NCBI GenBank assembly: GCA_020435185.1
Contig: JAGRAA010000044.1
Coordinates: 1-23,635, forward strand
Direction of reading: 5' to 3'
DNA length: 23,635 nucleotides
Source: Bdellovibrionales bacterium
GTDB lineage: Bacteria; Bdellovibrionota; Bdellovibrionia; Bdellovibrionales; UBA1609
Shown: positions 15,408 through 22,991 of the stretch, one piece after another
Numbering within the stretch: position 1 is the first letter of the stretch
Layout of the letters: each line of letters opens with the position of its first letter
Translations under genes and position numbers: made by a program
Notes under the pieces: generated by a model
The model's database searches: none
Seen by the model: the letters and a program-made list of their open reading frames with translations, nothing else
Told to the model about the DNA's origin: nothing

Positions 15408-15977
15408 TTACCTATAGCTGATCTGTAGCGCGGGATAGATAAGACCTCTTGTGTACGAAATCGTAGAAAAGGTACTGCCACCGACAAATTGTTCATTAAA
15501 AGTAGCGGCATGATAGTTGATAGAAACACCTATAAACAAGGTTTCACTGAGTTCCATTAGATAGTTTAAATTAATTTTATAAGCCGTTCCTCTCCATGTA
15601 TAAGAACTACCGTTTGAATATGAAGCATTGGCCTGCAGGTAGTAAGAAAGGCCGAGTTGCCAATTTTTTTGTTTATTTAAATTATACAAAAACTTAGGAC
15701 CCATTTCGTTGAGAGAATAAGTTGTGGACGATGATCCAGATTCAGAGGTACTGATTAGCCCAGCGGTCCAGCCGACTTCAAATCCACCAGATTTTGTCAT
15801 ATCGATCATTGCATCAAAATCTGAGTAGAGCTGAGTGGTCGTCAATGTCGAAGACTGAGCAAAAGAATCTGAGTTGTAAAAGGCGCTGAGATTAAAAGAA
15901 ACAGCATAGGATTTTATAGAAAAAAATAGAAGGGTAATCAGTATGTAAAAATTAAAAGATGGTTTTATCAATTTCAT
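15408..15977 (-). CDS. Small outer-membrane beta-barrel-like protein
   Basis: The protein has 189 residues. The first 25 form a signal peptide (the last part reads FFSIKSYA). The rest is Ser/Thr/Tyr-rich with amphipathic strands of alternating residues (GGFEVGWTAGLISTS, KNWQLGLSYYLQANASY, TLFIGVSINYHAATF), short turns, and ends in LIYPALQISYR with aromatic residues near the C-terminus. That is the look of an eight-strand outer-membrane barrel. No named family is recognised. A perfect TATAAT -10 lies at 16018-16013, giving a leader of about 30 bases, but the -35 is poor and there is no strong ribosome site. The end converges with the ArsC/Spx-family gene, 11 bases apart. Confidence 0.7.
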   Translation of the reverse strand: MKLIKPSFNFYILITLLFFSIKSYAVSFNLSAFYNSDSFAQSSTLTTTQLYSDFDAMIDMTKSGGFEVGWTAGLISTSESGSSSTTYSLNEMGPKFLYNLNKQKNWQLGLSYYLQANASYSNGSSYTWRGTAYKINLNYLMELSETLFIGVSINYHAATFNEQFVGGSTFSTISYTRGLIYPALQISYR

Positions 15978-16012
15978 TTAGCTTTGTATGTGTTGAAATA
16001 AATATTTAATTC

Positions 16013-16018
16013 ATTATA
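16013..16018 (-). promoter_or_regulatory. -10 element of the beta-barrel gene
   Basis: TATAAT (minus strand, 16018-16013) lies 36 bases before the start at 15977. The region 17 bases upstream is a T-run that belongs to the proposed terminator of the preceding gene, so the -35 is weak and the promoter may need an activator or rely on the -10 alone. Confidence 0.35.
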
Positions 16019-16034
16019 TCTGCAATTTTAGAAA

Positions 16035-16059
16035 TAAAAAAGACTGCTTTCCTGAGTCT
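16035..16059 (-). terminator. Weak intrinsic terminator after the GNAT-PEPC gene
   Basis: On the minus strand AGACT (16059-16055) pairs with AGTCT (16045-16041) around a 9-base loop and is followed directly by six T residues and an A/T run. The stem is only five pairs, so efficiency may be low, but the position, about 55 bases after the stop at 16112 and before the -10 of the next gene, fits. Confidence 0.45.
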
Positions 16060-16111
16060 ATTAAATTGTCAGGCAAACTGGTCATATTGCTAGTTAGAGG
16101 GAAGATTTTTC

Positions 16112-19111
16112 CTAGCCAGTAGTAAGCATACCACAAGCAATCCCTACTAGGGTTTCACGAAGTAATTTTTCGTCATTTTTACTCATAGCAATAATCTGTA
16201 ACAGATTAAGAATATGAATATGAGGAGATCTTAGTCTAATACTTTCTTCAAGCCATGGTTTATGCCAAAGAAGGCTATTTTTATCGCTAATAAAAAATAC
16301 AAACTCTTTCGCTGACTTTAATTCTTCTTCAAATAAATTAACTATTGAAGGGTCAATATATTTTGGAAGATAAAGCCTCCATACATCAAGATCAACTTTC
16401 GCCAATGTGTAACCGAGAGTTTTTACAAAAGAACAAAAGAATGGACTGGTGGCAAATAATGATTTTAGTTTTAGTCTATCTTCGTCATTAGAATTTTTCC
16501 AAGCTTGTCCAATGCCCCACCAGGAAGGCCATAGGATGCGAGTTTGAGTCCAACAAAGAACCCAAGGAATAGCTCGTAAGGAGTTGATATTTGCCAATGT
16601 ATCGGGTCTCTTAGAAGGCCTAGATCCTAGTTTTAAAACATCGAGATATTTATAAGGAGTAGCATCGATAAGTTGATTTAGTAATTTTTTATTATCTACT
16701 AATTTTTTATAGCTTTCTTCAACTATTTTTATGAACTGATCTAGCTCCTTTGATTTATCAATTTTCGATCGGCGTATCCGTCTGAGTTGAGATTCGTTAG
16801 ATAAATGTATGCATTGCGAATTCAATATTTCTGGAGTGGCAAAAAGCCTCTGAACCATTTCTCCTTGAATGGTCTGTTTTGGTTTGTTTATTGCTGAATT
16901 AGGCCACCAAGAAACTTGTTCTTTTAAACTGCCTCCGCCTCGAGCAACACTTCCTCCAGATCCATGAAAAAAAATAGGGACTATGGAGTATGTTTTTAAT
17001 GACTTTTCAATTTTAAACATGGTTCTTTGAATCAATCTTCGACTGGGCAATACTCCAAACTGCTTGGAAGAGTCCGAATACCCGAGCATAATCTCAAACA
17101 TATTATTCCAATGCCTTTTTACGCATTCGTAATTTTTTCTAACTTTAAGCCACTGATCAATAATCTTTTTAGAATTATTAAGTGCTTCTCTGCTTTCAAA
17201 AAGAGGAATAACAGGTAAATTTTTAGATTTGCAGGTTTTTAAAATTAAATTTGCAGCTCGATCAATGTCTGTATTGGTTTCGCAGTGAGATACAACTAAA
17301 CCTCTAGCATAATTAATAATCTCAGTCGGTCCAGAAATATTAACGAGTTCTTCTAGCATTTTTCTAATCGATGATTTTTTATCGGTATAAGCAACATGTA
17401 TTTTTTCGGCATCTTCTCTTAGTTCAATAGGCAAAACGAATCCAGGAAATGAAGAAAGCAATTGATTAATAAGTTTAATCTCATGATGCTTTTGAATAAA
17501 AGGATGGGCACTTTTTAAAAAGTTTAGATAAAGCGTTTTCCATTTTCTAACTTTCATGCCATCACCAGGCTTTATATGCTGTATGTTCTCGAGTTCATCC
17601 CAAAGTCTATCGAGTTGATCTAATTTAGATTTTCTTATAATTCCGATTGATACGAGTTTTTCAATATCGTTTTGAAGGTATTCAAGTTTCAATTTGAGAG
17701 TCTCAACAATGTAAGATCTAGAATGTTCAAAACATTCCTTCATAACATGTTGATCCACTCCGGGATGACCGTCTTTATCACCCCCAACCCAAGTTCTTAA
17801 CTTGAGTTCATAAGAGGGTTTCTCTTCGAGAATAAAATCAAATAGATCTTCCTTGAAAACACGTGAAAACAGATATTCTGCTTCATCAATAACGGATGGA
17901 GTTTTTGTTTTTGAAAGTGGATGAAGCCAAAGTAGTCTTATTTGACTCAGTAACTCTACTTCTCTGAAAACAAAATTATTTTGTAGTCCCTCTAAAAGAA
18001 GTTCCACAATTCTACCCAAGGTCTCTATAATTTCTTTAGATCTAGATTCAGTAGGATGTGCGGTAAGAACAAAGTTTAGCATAACTTTATTTTTAAACCC
18101 TTGTGGAATTGATTTTTGCTGTAAACGCCAGGTTCGATAAGCTGACTCGCAGGCGTTGACGATTTCTAGTTGAAGGGCAAAAGCATGAGCGATTTTTAAT
18201 CTATGGTCAGAAGATTCTTTTTCTAGAGATTTTAATATTTTTTCTAAAAAAGGGCCTTTATCAAATCGAGTCTTCTTAAGGCGTTTTCGATAAGCTTCTA
18301 TTTTTTGATAAAATTCTATTCCTTCCCATTCTTTTATTACCTGCCCGAGATAAAGAGTTGATCGGCGGACAAGGCGCCTTAACTCACGAGGTAAATACTC
18401 TGGTAAGAATTTTTCTCCGTTTATGAAGGAAGAAATGCTGTTTGTTTGTTTTTTAATATCATTTTCGGTTATTAATTTTGGATTTAACCATTCAATGACG
18501 GCGGCAAAACCAAGGCTTTCGGGATCGTCAATAAGATAATTTTTTGCAACATCAATAACTTTGAACCCTTGTTTCAGTTGAAAACTTAAGGTCGGGTCGG
18601 AGAGATCTCCGGTAACAACTTTTCTGGTATATTCATCAGCAGTCATTTTATTTTGAAACTTAGAATAACCTCTCAGTCTTGCTCCAGCTCTTATCCTTTT
18701 TAGGTCATATTTGTAGCAAATTTCTCGTCGACCTTCGTATAGTAATTTACCAATCCCACGGCCACGATATGCTGGATCGACCATAACTTCGGCGCCATAT
18801 AAGGTTTTACCTTTTTTTGGATTATGATTATGAAAAAAACCACCCGATGTAAAGTCTCCCCAGTTATCTTGAGGCGAATAGTCTTCCCATGGGATAATTA
18901 AACTAAATGCTGAACCAATAACTTTATTACAGGAATGATCATAAACGATAAGTTGCCCATCCGGAAAATAAGATCTATGAGATTCGAGTTGCTTAATACT
19001 CCAAGGTTTATGAAAAGGGTAGACTTTCAAACAAAGTTCTTGGATTTGCTTAAAATGCTTGGCTCGTGGGTTTAAAAGTTCAATGTGATTGTCATTAACT
19101 GAGTTTAACAT
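16112..19111 (-). CDS. ppc: GNAT acetyltransferase fused to phosphoenolpyruvate carboxylase
   Basis: The protein has 999 residues from ATG 19111; a TTG two codons upstream also fits. Residues 1-215 are a GNAT domain with the acetyl-CoA loop YRGRGIGKLLY (115-125) and the stretches LYGAEVMVDP, IRAGARLRGY and DPTLSFQLKQGF, typical of the N-terminal half of YhcX-type GNAT-nitrilases. From about 225 to the end is PEP carboxylase, which makes oxaloacetate from PEP and bicarbonate: TAHPTE (350-355, catalytic H352), WVGGDKDGHP (441-450), GYSDSSK (677-683), FHGSGGSVARGGG (715-727), QGEM (749-752), LRAIPWVLCWTQ, and an ending GIACGMLTTG. Against E. coli, two active-site Arg positions differ (GGDRDG is GGDKDG; HGRGG is HGSGG). 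The PEPC part, about 775 residues, is shorter than the usual 880. The start overlaps the nitrilase gene by 17 bases. Confidence 0.88.
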   Translation of the reverse strand: MLNSVNDNHIELLNPRAKHFKQIQELCLKVYPFHKPWSIKQLESHRSYFPDGQLIVYDHSCNKVIGSAFSLIIPWEDYSPQDNWGDFTSGGFFHNHNPKKGKTLYGAEVMVDPAYRGRGIGKLLYEGRREICYKYDLKRIRAGARLRGYSKFQNKMTADEYTRKVVTGDLSDPTLSFQLKQGFKVIDVAKNYLIDDPESLGFAAVIEWLNPKLITENDIKKQTNSISSFINGEKFLPEYLPRELRRLVRRSTLYLGQVIKEWEGIEFYQKIEAYRKRLKKTRFDKGPFLEKILKSLEKESSDHRLKIAHAFALQLEIVNACESAYRTWRLQQKSIPQGFKNKVMLNFVLTAHPTESRSKEIIETLGRIVELLLEGLQNNFVFREVELLSQIRLLWLHPLSKTKTPSVIDEAEYLFSRVFKEDLFDFILEEKPSYELKLRTWVGGDKDGHPGVDQHVMKECFEHSRSYIVETLKLKLEYLQNDIEKLVSIGIIRKSKLDQLDRLWDELENIQHIKPGDGMKVRKWKTLYLNFLKSAHPFIQKHHEIKLINQLLSSFPGFVLPIELREDAEKIHVAYTDKKSSIRKMLEELVNISGPTEIINYARGLVVSHCETNTDIDRAANLILKTCKSKNLPVIPLFESREALNNSKKIIDQWLKVRKNYECVKRHWNNMFEIMLGYSDSSKQFGVLPSRRLIQRTMFKIEKSLKTYSIVPIFFHGSGGSVARGGGSLKEQVSWWPNSAINKPKQTIQGEMVQRLFATPEILNSQCIHLSNESQLRRIRRSKIDKSKELDQFIKIVEESYKKLVDNKKLLNQLIDATPYKYLDVLKLGSRPSKRPDTLANINSLRAIPWVLCWTQTRILWPSWWGIGQAWKNSNDEDRLKLKSLFATSPFFCSFVKTLGYTLAKVDLDVWRLYLPKYIDPSIVNLFEEELKSAKEFVFFISDKNSLLWHKPWLEESIRLRSPHIHILNLLQIIAMSKNDEKLLRETLVGIACGMLTTG

Positions 19112-19991
19112 GATCAATTACGCTTAGCATTTCGGCAGTGGTGTTACTGTCACGAAGAGGAAGCACAGTTCCTGTTATTCGAGATTCACTAATTAAATCG
19201 AGATTTAAATCTCCGATGACCATACTTTCTTGATTGACGGTTCCTTCGGCTAAGATGCCATCTCTAGAAAAAGAAAAATCACTAGGAGTATATATGGCTG
19301 CCTTACCATAGTTTAAAGAAACAGCAGGAACAGCGGGCAAGGAGCCCACTAAAGGAGAATGTATCACATACATTTGATTTTCAATGGCTCTTGCTTGTGC
19401 GCAATAACGGACTCGCAAATAGCCTTGTCGATCATCAGTGCAGCTCGGGACAACTAAAATTTCAGCGCCCATTCTTGCCGCTGTACGAGCAATTTCCGGA
19501 AATTCAACATCATAGCATATTGTCACGGCCATTTTTCCAAAGCTAGTTTCAAAAATTCTGAGTCTTTCTCCAGATTCAACTAACCAATCTTCTTTTTCAA
19601 AACGAGTCATATGTAATTTAGCTTGAGCCGCAAATTCTCCAGTCGAGGAAAAAACATAACAGCGATTTAATAGTTTTCCGCTATCTTCACTGATTGCGGG
19701 AACAGTGCCTCCCACAATATACATATTGTGCTGTCGAGAAAGCCGTGAAAGCAAATTAACTATGCGTTCTTCTTGTGAGGCTAAGTCACGTATTTGTTCG
19801 CGAATAGGCCTTTTTATATTCCCTAAGGTCAACAGTTGAACAGTAAAGTACTCGGGAAAAACTAATAGCGAACACTTGTAGTCAGCGGCGGTTTCAACTA
19901 AAGCGCTGACTTGCTGCTCAAAACCATCAAAGGATTGAACGGGTCTAATAAAATATTGAAGAGAAGCGACTCTGACTCGACTTTTATTCAT
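19095..19991 (-). CDS. Nitrilase-superfamily amidohydrolase (YhcX nitrilase-half type)
   Basis: The protein has 298 residues from ATG 19991; a TTG six codons upstream lacks a ribosome site. AGGGG stands only one base before the ATG, an unusually close spacing. Nitrilase-fold enzymes hydrolyse C-N bonds with a Glu-Lys-Cys triad, here (numbered from ATG) E47 in VFPEYF, K125 in AKLHMTRFEKE and C159 in TICYDVEFPE. The start VRVASLQYFIRPVQSFDGF and the order of motifs match the C-terminal half of GNAT-nitrilase fusions such as Bacillus YhcX. The missing GNAT half is found at the start of the very next gene, fused to PEPC, and the two reading frames overlap by 17 bases. The substrate is unknown; small amides such as omega-amides are possible. 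Confidence 0.88.
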   Translation of the reverse strand: MNKSRVRVASLQYFIRPVQSFDGFEQQVSALVETAADYKCSLLVFPEYFTVQLLTLGNIKRPIREQIRDLASQEERIVNLLSRLSRQHNMYIVGGTVPAISEDSGKLLNRCYVFSSTGEFAAQAKLHMTRFEKEDWLVESGERLRIFETSFGKMAVTICYDVEFPEIARTAARMGAEILVVPSCTDDRQGYLRVRYCAQARAIENQMYVIHSPLVGSLPAVPAVSLNYGKAAIYTPSDFSFSRDGILAEGTVNQESMVIGDLNLDLISESRITGTVLPLRDSNTTAEMLSVIDHVKLS

Positions 19992-20061
19992 TCCCCTATA
20001 ATTGATCAAAATAGCAAAATAGACAATAGTTTTTAATTTTTTAAAAATCTTTAATAGTTAA

Positions 20062-20319
20062 CTAAAGTTTATGTCGTTGTAGATACTTTTCTACAAAGGA
20101 ACAAGTCGCTTGAATCGAAAAGCCATTGTCTTCTGCATATTGAATGGCTTCTTTTGCCAATTTTTGTGCATATCCTTTTCCTCTATGTTCAGGAGGGACA
20201 TAGGTTCTGTAAAAATCAATAATACCATCTTTAAGATGATATTCAATAACGGATTCTCCGTCCTCTAAATGTATCGCAAAACGACTTTTTTCTTTTTGGT
20301 GTTGTACCAGTTCACTCAT
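20062..20319 (-). CDS. Small GNAT-like protein, PF14542 type
   Basis: The protein has 85 residues and matches the short GNAT proteins (Acetyltransf_CG/YjdJ type) that keep only the acetyl-CoA-binding core. The core is YVPPEHRGKGYAQKLAKEAIQYAEDNG, with R/Q-x-x-GxG (HRGKGYA) as the pyrophosphate loop. The later part includes ATCSFVEKYLQRH, where similar proteins carry a conserved Cys that may bind the thioester. The target, if any, is unknown. It is the last gene of a four-gene minus-strand run and starts 14 bases after YggU. Five-pair arms (20049-20053 with 20063-20067) overlap the stop and are followed by a short T-run, a possible weak terminator. Confidence 0.85.
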   Translation of the reverse strand: MSELVQHQKEKSRFAIHLEDGESVIEYHLKDGIIDFYRTYVPPEHRGKGYAQKLAKEAIQYAEDNGFSIQATCSFVEKYLQRHKL

Positions 20320-20333
20320 AAAAATCTCTGACT

Positions 20334-20555
20334 TTATAGTTGTATTAAAAATTGTTTAATTTTACTCTTTTCACCTTTATTAAGTATTACACGAGTTTTA
20401 GAAATTTTGAAATACTTTGATAGAATTTCTATAACTCTTTTGTTAGCCTTTCCTTCTACGGCTGGCGCATTAACGCGAACTATATAATATCCGTCCTCGT
20501 GCAGTACGATAGATTCTTTTTTTGAATTGGGTTTAACTTGAACTCGAATGATCAA
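20334..20555 (-). CDS. yggU: YggU/DUF167-family protein
   Basis: The protein has 73 residues. It shows the DUF167 (PF02594) hallmarks: IRVQVKPNSKKES at the start and YYIVRVNAPAVEGKANKRVI in the middle, with a closing LNKGEKSKIKQFLI. Most family members have 95-100 residues, so this is a short form lacking some of the tail. The function is unknown despite wide conservation; the fold is a small alpha/beta unit. It lies four bases after the short-chain dehydrogenase stop, which points to translational coupling. Confidence 0.88.
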   Translation of the reverse strand: MIIRVQVKPNSKKESIVLHEDGYYIVRVNAPAVEGKANKRVIEILSKYFKISKTRVILNKGEKSKIKQFLIQL

Positions 20556-20559
20556 AAAA

Positions 20560-21219
20560 TTACCAATTTAATTCTTCACCATTGGTATGCCAAAACTTAC
20601 CTGAGTTTGATTCGTTTAAATTTTCCATAATTTTAATTAAGCCATGTACAGATTCATTGGTATCTATCATTCCATTGTGTTGGGTCATATCGGTCTTCAC
20701 CCAACCAGGATGAAGTATTGCTACATAAATATGTTTATTCTTTAAATCCACACTTAAGCTTTTCATGCCTGCATTTAGCGCCGCTTTAGACATGCGATAT
20801 CCGTAAGTTCCTCCAGAAGTATTGTCGCTGATTGAGCCCATTCTACTACTTAAAACACCAATTTTGGCTCCAGGCTTTAAATGATCTATCAACAAAACTA
20901 AGGTGGCTAGAGGCGCAACCGAGTTTGTGTTTAATTGTTCCATTATTGTCTCTGTATTAAAATGATCTAAAGATTCATTTCGTAGAATTCCTGCATTATG
21001 AATTACCATATCGAATTTTTTATTGTGGAGCTTCTTTTTAAGTGCAATTCTTCCTGCTTCAAGGGAGACGTCTATTTCAGGAACTATATCCACGTTTAAA
21101 TTTTCCAATTGAGAAGAAACTTTTCTGCACGTTGCTATTATGGAGTGTCCCTGTTCCTTGAGTTGTTTTACGAACTCTAATCCTATTCCTCTGTTTGCAC
21201 CAATAATTAAAACATCCAT
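20560..21219 (-). CDS. Short-chain dehydrogenase/reductase (CsgA/sniffer-like)
   Basis: The protein has 219 residues and a Rossmann fold binding NAD(P). The nucleotide motif is GANRGIG (7-13), the adenine-pocket motif is HNAG (74-77), and the active site is VLSSRMGSI followed by YGYRMSKAALN with Y141 and K145. HPGWVKTDM completes the family pattern. The SSRMGSI...GYRMSKAALN arrangement is typical of the C-factor (Myxococcus CsgA) and sniffer subgroup of carbonyl reductases. The Arg after the nucleotide-binding strand (TCRK) suggests NADPH. Substrate unknown. The start is three bases after the SRPBCC-GyrI stop and the stop four bases before YggU, so it sits in a compact operon. Confidence 0.88.
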   Translation of the reverse strand: MDVLIIGANRGIGLEFVKQLKEQGHSIIATCRKVSSQLENLNVDIVPEIDVSLEAGRIALKKKLHNKKFDMVIHNAGILRNESLDHFNTETIMEQLNTNSVAPLATLVLLIDHLKPGAKIGVLSSRMGSISDNTSGGTYGYRMSKAALNAGMKSLSVDLKNKHIYVAILHPGWVKTDMTQHNGMIDTNESVHGLIKIMENLNESNSGKFWHTNGEELNW

Positions 21220-21222
21220 CGT

Positions 21223-22164
21223 TTAGCTCCTTATGGGGATTCTTACTTCAGTTTTTACCTCGTCTTCTTCTACTTGTGTAGGATCATTCATGTAGATTTC
21301 ATACCGAGCAATATTTTTGTCTAGTTTGATTTTTTTAAACTTCTGTACAGATATTAATGCTGCCCAGGCATTTCCTAAATGATGATAAGGGCCGGCATGA
21401 GTCAATGAAATGACTTGATGAGAAGGGATCTTTCCTGATGTTAATCCGGCGGGAGTCGAAAAATCAGAATTTTTTGTAAATCCATAGCCAATTTCATAAT
21501 CACAAATTTTATTATTTAAATCCCATTTGTGATACATGGAGAAAATAAAATCAGGGGTAATATTTTTTTCTACAGAATTCTTTAATATTTTCATATCGTT
21601 TTGCATCGAGGAACTTATCTCTGGAATTGCACAAGAGTTTCTTTTTGTTAGGTAGTTAAATCCATTTACCTGTGTTTGATTATTGAATATTAATTTTGTG
21701 TTTACTTTCCCGGTTTCAATAAATTCTTTCAACATTTTTAATCCGCGTTCGAAATCTGATCCAATCATTCCTTGAAGAGTGGTCTTTAGAAAAAATAAAA
21801 ATATGGGAATAGAAGCTTCCATTCCCCAAGTGACCTTAATTTTTGAGTCTATTTCTTCAAGTTGATACCAAACTTTTGATTGGCTTTTAAATGGTTTTAA
21901 GAATTTAAGATCAAAAGTGAGTTTGTTTTTTGGTCGAATTTCAGTAAGAGTTATTTCTCCCGAACCGATTTGATCTCCTATCCATTTTTGATAGTGACCC
22001 ACTTTTAAGGGGTCATTTTTAACTTCTACTGAGCAGTTAGGTTCTAATATTAGCCAGGGAGACCACTCTTTCCATGTGTAAAAATTAGCAATAGTGTTGA
22101 AAACGAATTCTTTATTGGATTCAATAACTTCTGAACGCACAACTCGATATGGTAAAGACAACAT
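21223..22164 (-). CDS. SRPBCC (polyketide-cyclase-like) plus GyrI-like effector-binding fusion
   Basis: The protein has 313 residues. Residues 1-150 are an SRPBCC/START-like lipid-pocket domain: RVVRSEVIESNKEFVFNTIA, then FYTWKEWSPW and GSGEITLTEIRPKNKLTFDL. Residues about 165-313 are a GyrI-like (AraC effector-binding) domain, recognised by ISLTHAGPYHHLGNAWAAL and ARYEIYMNDPTQVEEDEVKTEVRIPI. Both domains bind small hydrophobic ligands. No DNA-binding part is present, so this is more likely a ligand or stress-response protein than a transcription factor. Such fusions are known in several bacterial groups. AAGGGGA is well placed before ATG 22164. It is the first gene of the four-gene operon and is divergent from the ABC exporter across 188 bases. 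Confidence 0.8.
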   Translation of the reverse strand: MLSLPYRVVRSEVIESNKEFVFNTIANFYTWKEWSPWLILEPNCSVEVKNDPLKVGHYQKWIGDQIGSGEITLTEIRPKNKLTFDLKFLKPFKSQSKVWYQLEEIDSKIKVTWGMEASIPIFLFFLKTTLQGMIGSDFERGLKMLKEFIETGKVNTKLIFNNQTQVNGFNYLTKRNSCAIPEISSSMQNDMKILKNSVEKNITPDFIFSMYHKWDLNNKICDYEIGYGFTKNSDFSTPAGLTSGKIPSHQVISLTHAGPYHHLGNAWAALISVQKFKKIKLDKNIARYEIYMNDPTQVEEDEVKTEVRIPIRS

Positions 22165-22352
22165 AAAATCCCCTTGGTTTGATTGCGTGCATGGCTTATT
22201 TTAAAAAATTTAATTGTTAGAGTCAGTACAGATTAAATAAAATGATTCATGCTGATTATTATTCTAATAAAAGTAGACTTAAGTAGGGTCTGTGAATTCT
22301 TGCTTAATGTAACTTAAGACTTCATTATTGATATTATGTTGAAGAGATTTAA

Positions 22353-22991
22353 ATGATAAATAAAATAGAATTAAAGCAGATTAGTTTTTCGTATCCTAAT
22401 CACCAGGTATTTGAGCATATTGATTTAACATTTTCTCAAGGTCAGAGAATTCTTTTAAAAGGAGATAATGGATCTGGAAAATCAACATTATTAAAAATCA
22501 TTTTAGGGATTATAAAAGCGAAAAGCGGACATGTCATAAACAATAGTGATTTTTCAAAAGGGTTTATGCCCTCTTCTGAGAATTCCTTTTTTGGTCGACT
22601 TACAGGTTATGAAAATTTGGTTCTTTTTTCAGGATTAAAAAAAATTTCAAAAAAAGATTTAGATATTCAATTAACTCTGTGGAGTAAGCAGTTTAGTTTT
22701 TTAAAAAAGACATTAAATAGTTCTTTTTTTCATTGTTCAAGTGGGATGAAAAAACAGCTTTCTGTTTGTCGCGCTCTAATAAATCATCCCCAATTATTTG
22801 TTGCAGATGAACCATTTAACAATTTAGATGATAAGTCTATGTTTTTTTGTACTCAACTTATTAATCAACTAGCTGAAAATAGCTTAGTTCTAATAAGTAG
22901 CCATAGTCCGCTACCTGAAGATTTGAATATTTCAGGTGTGCTAGATTTAAATAATAAACCTTTTCAAATAAAGTCAAAAAAATATGTTTGA
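22353..22991 (+). CDS. ABC transporter ATP-binding protein (ABC-2 exporter type)
   Basis: The protein has 212 residues, an ATPase that powers an exporter. Motifs in order: Walker A GDNGSGKST (37-45), signature CSSGMKKQLSV (128-138; the SSGMK form common in ABC-2 exporters), Walker B LFVADEP (148-154, E153 catalytic), D-loop NNLDD and switch H184 in ISSHS. The Q-loop position reads MPSSENSFFGRLTG; the usual Gln appears to be Ser, which is uncommon. At 212 residues it is a minimal ATPase similar in size to CcmA (haem exporter), but nothing else of the ccm set is here. AGAG precedes the ATG. The permease frame begins at 22984, overlapping the last eight bases. Substrate unknown. Confidence 0.85.
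   Translation: MINKIELKQISFSYPNHQVFEHIDLTFSQGQRILLKGDNGSGKSTLLKIILGIIKAKSGHVINNSDFSKGFMPSSENSFFGRLTGYENLVLFSGLKKISKKDLDIQLTLWSKQFSFLKKTLNSSFFHCSSGMKKQLSVCRALINHPQLFVADEPFNNLDDKSMFFCTQLINQLAENSLVLISSHSPLPEDLNISGVLDLNNKPFQIKSKKYV

Noticed and set aside
16000..17218. 63-codon plus-strand ORF opposite the PEPC part
   Set aside because: Antisense to the GYSDS/FHGSGG region; no independent support.
19112..20009. TTG starts for the nitrilase (20009) and GNAT-PEPC (19117) genes
   Set aside because: ATG codons lie two to six codons further in at 19991 and 19111, and neither TTG has a ribosome site.
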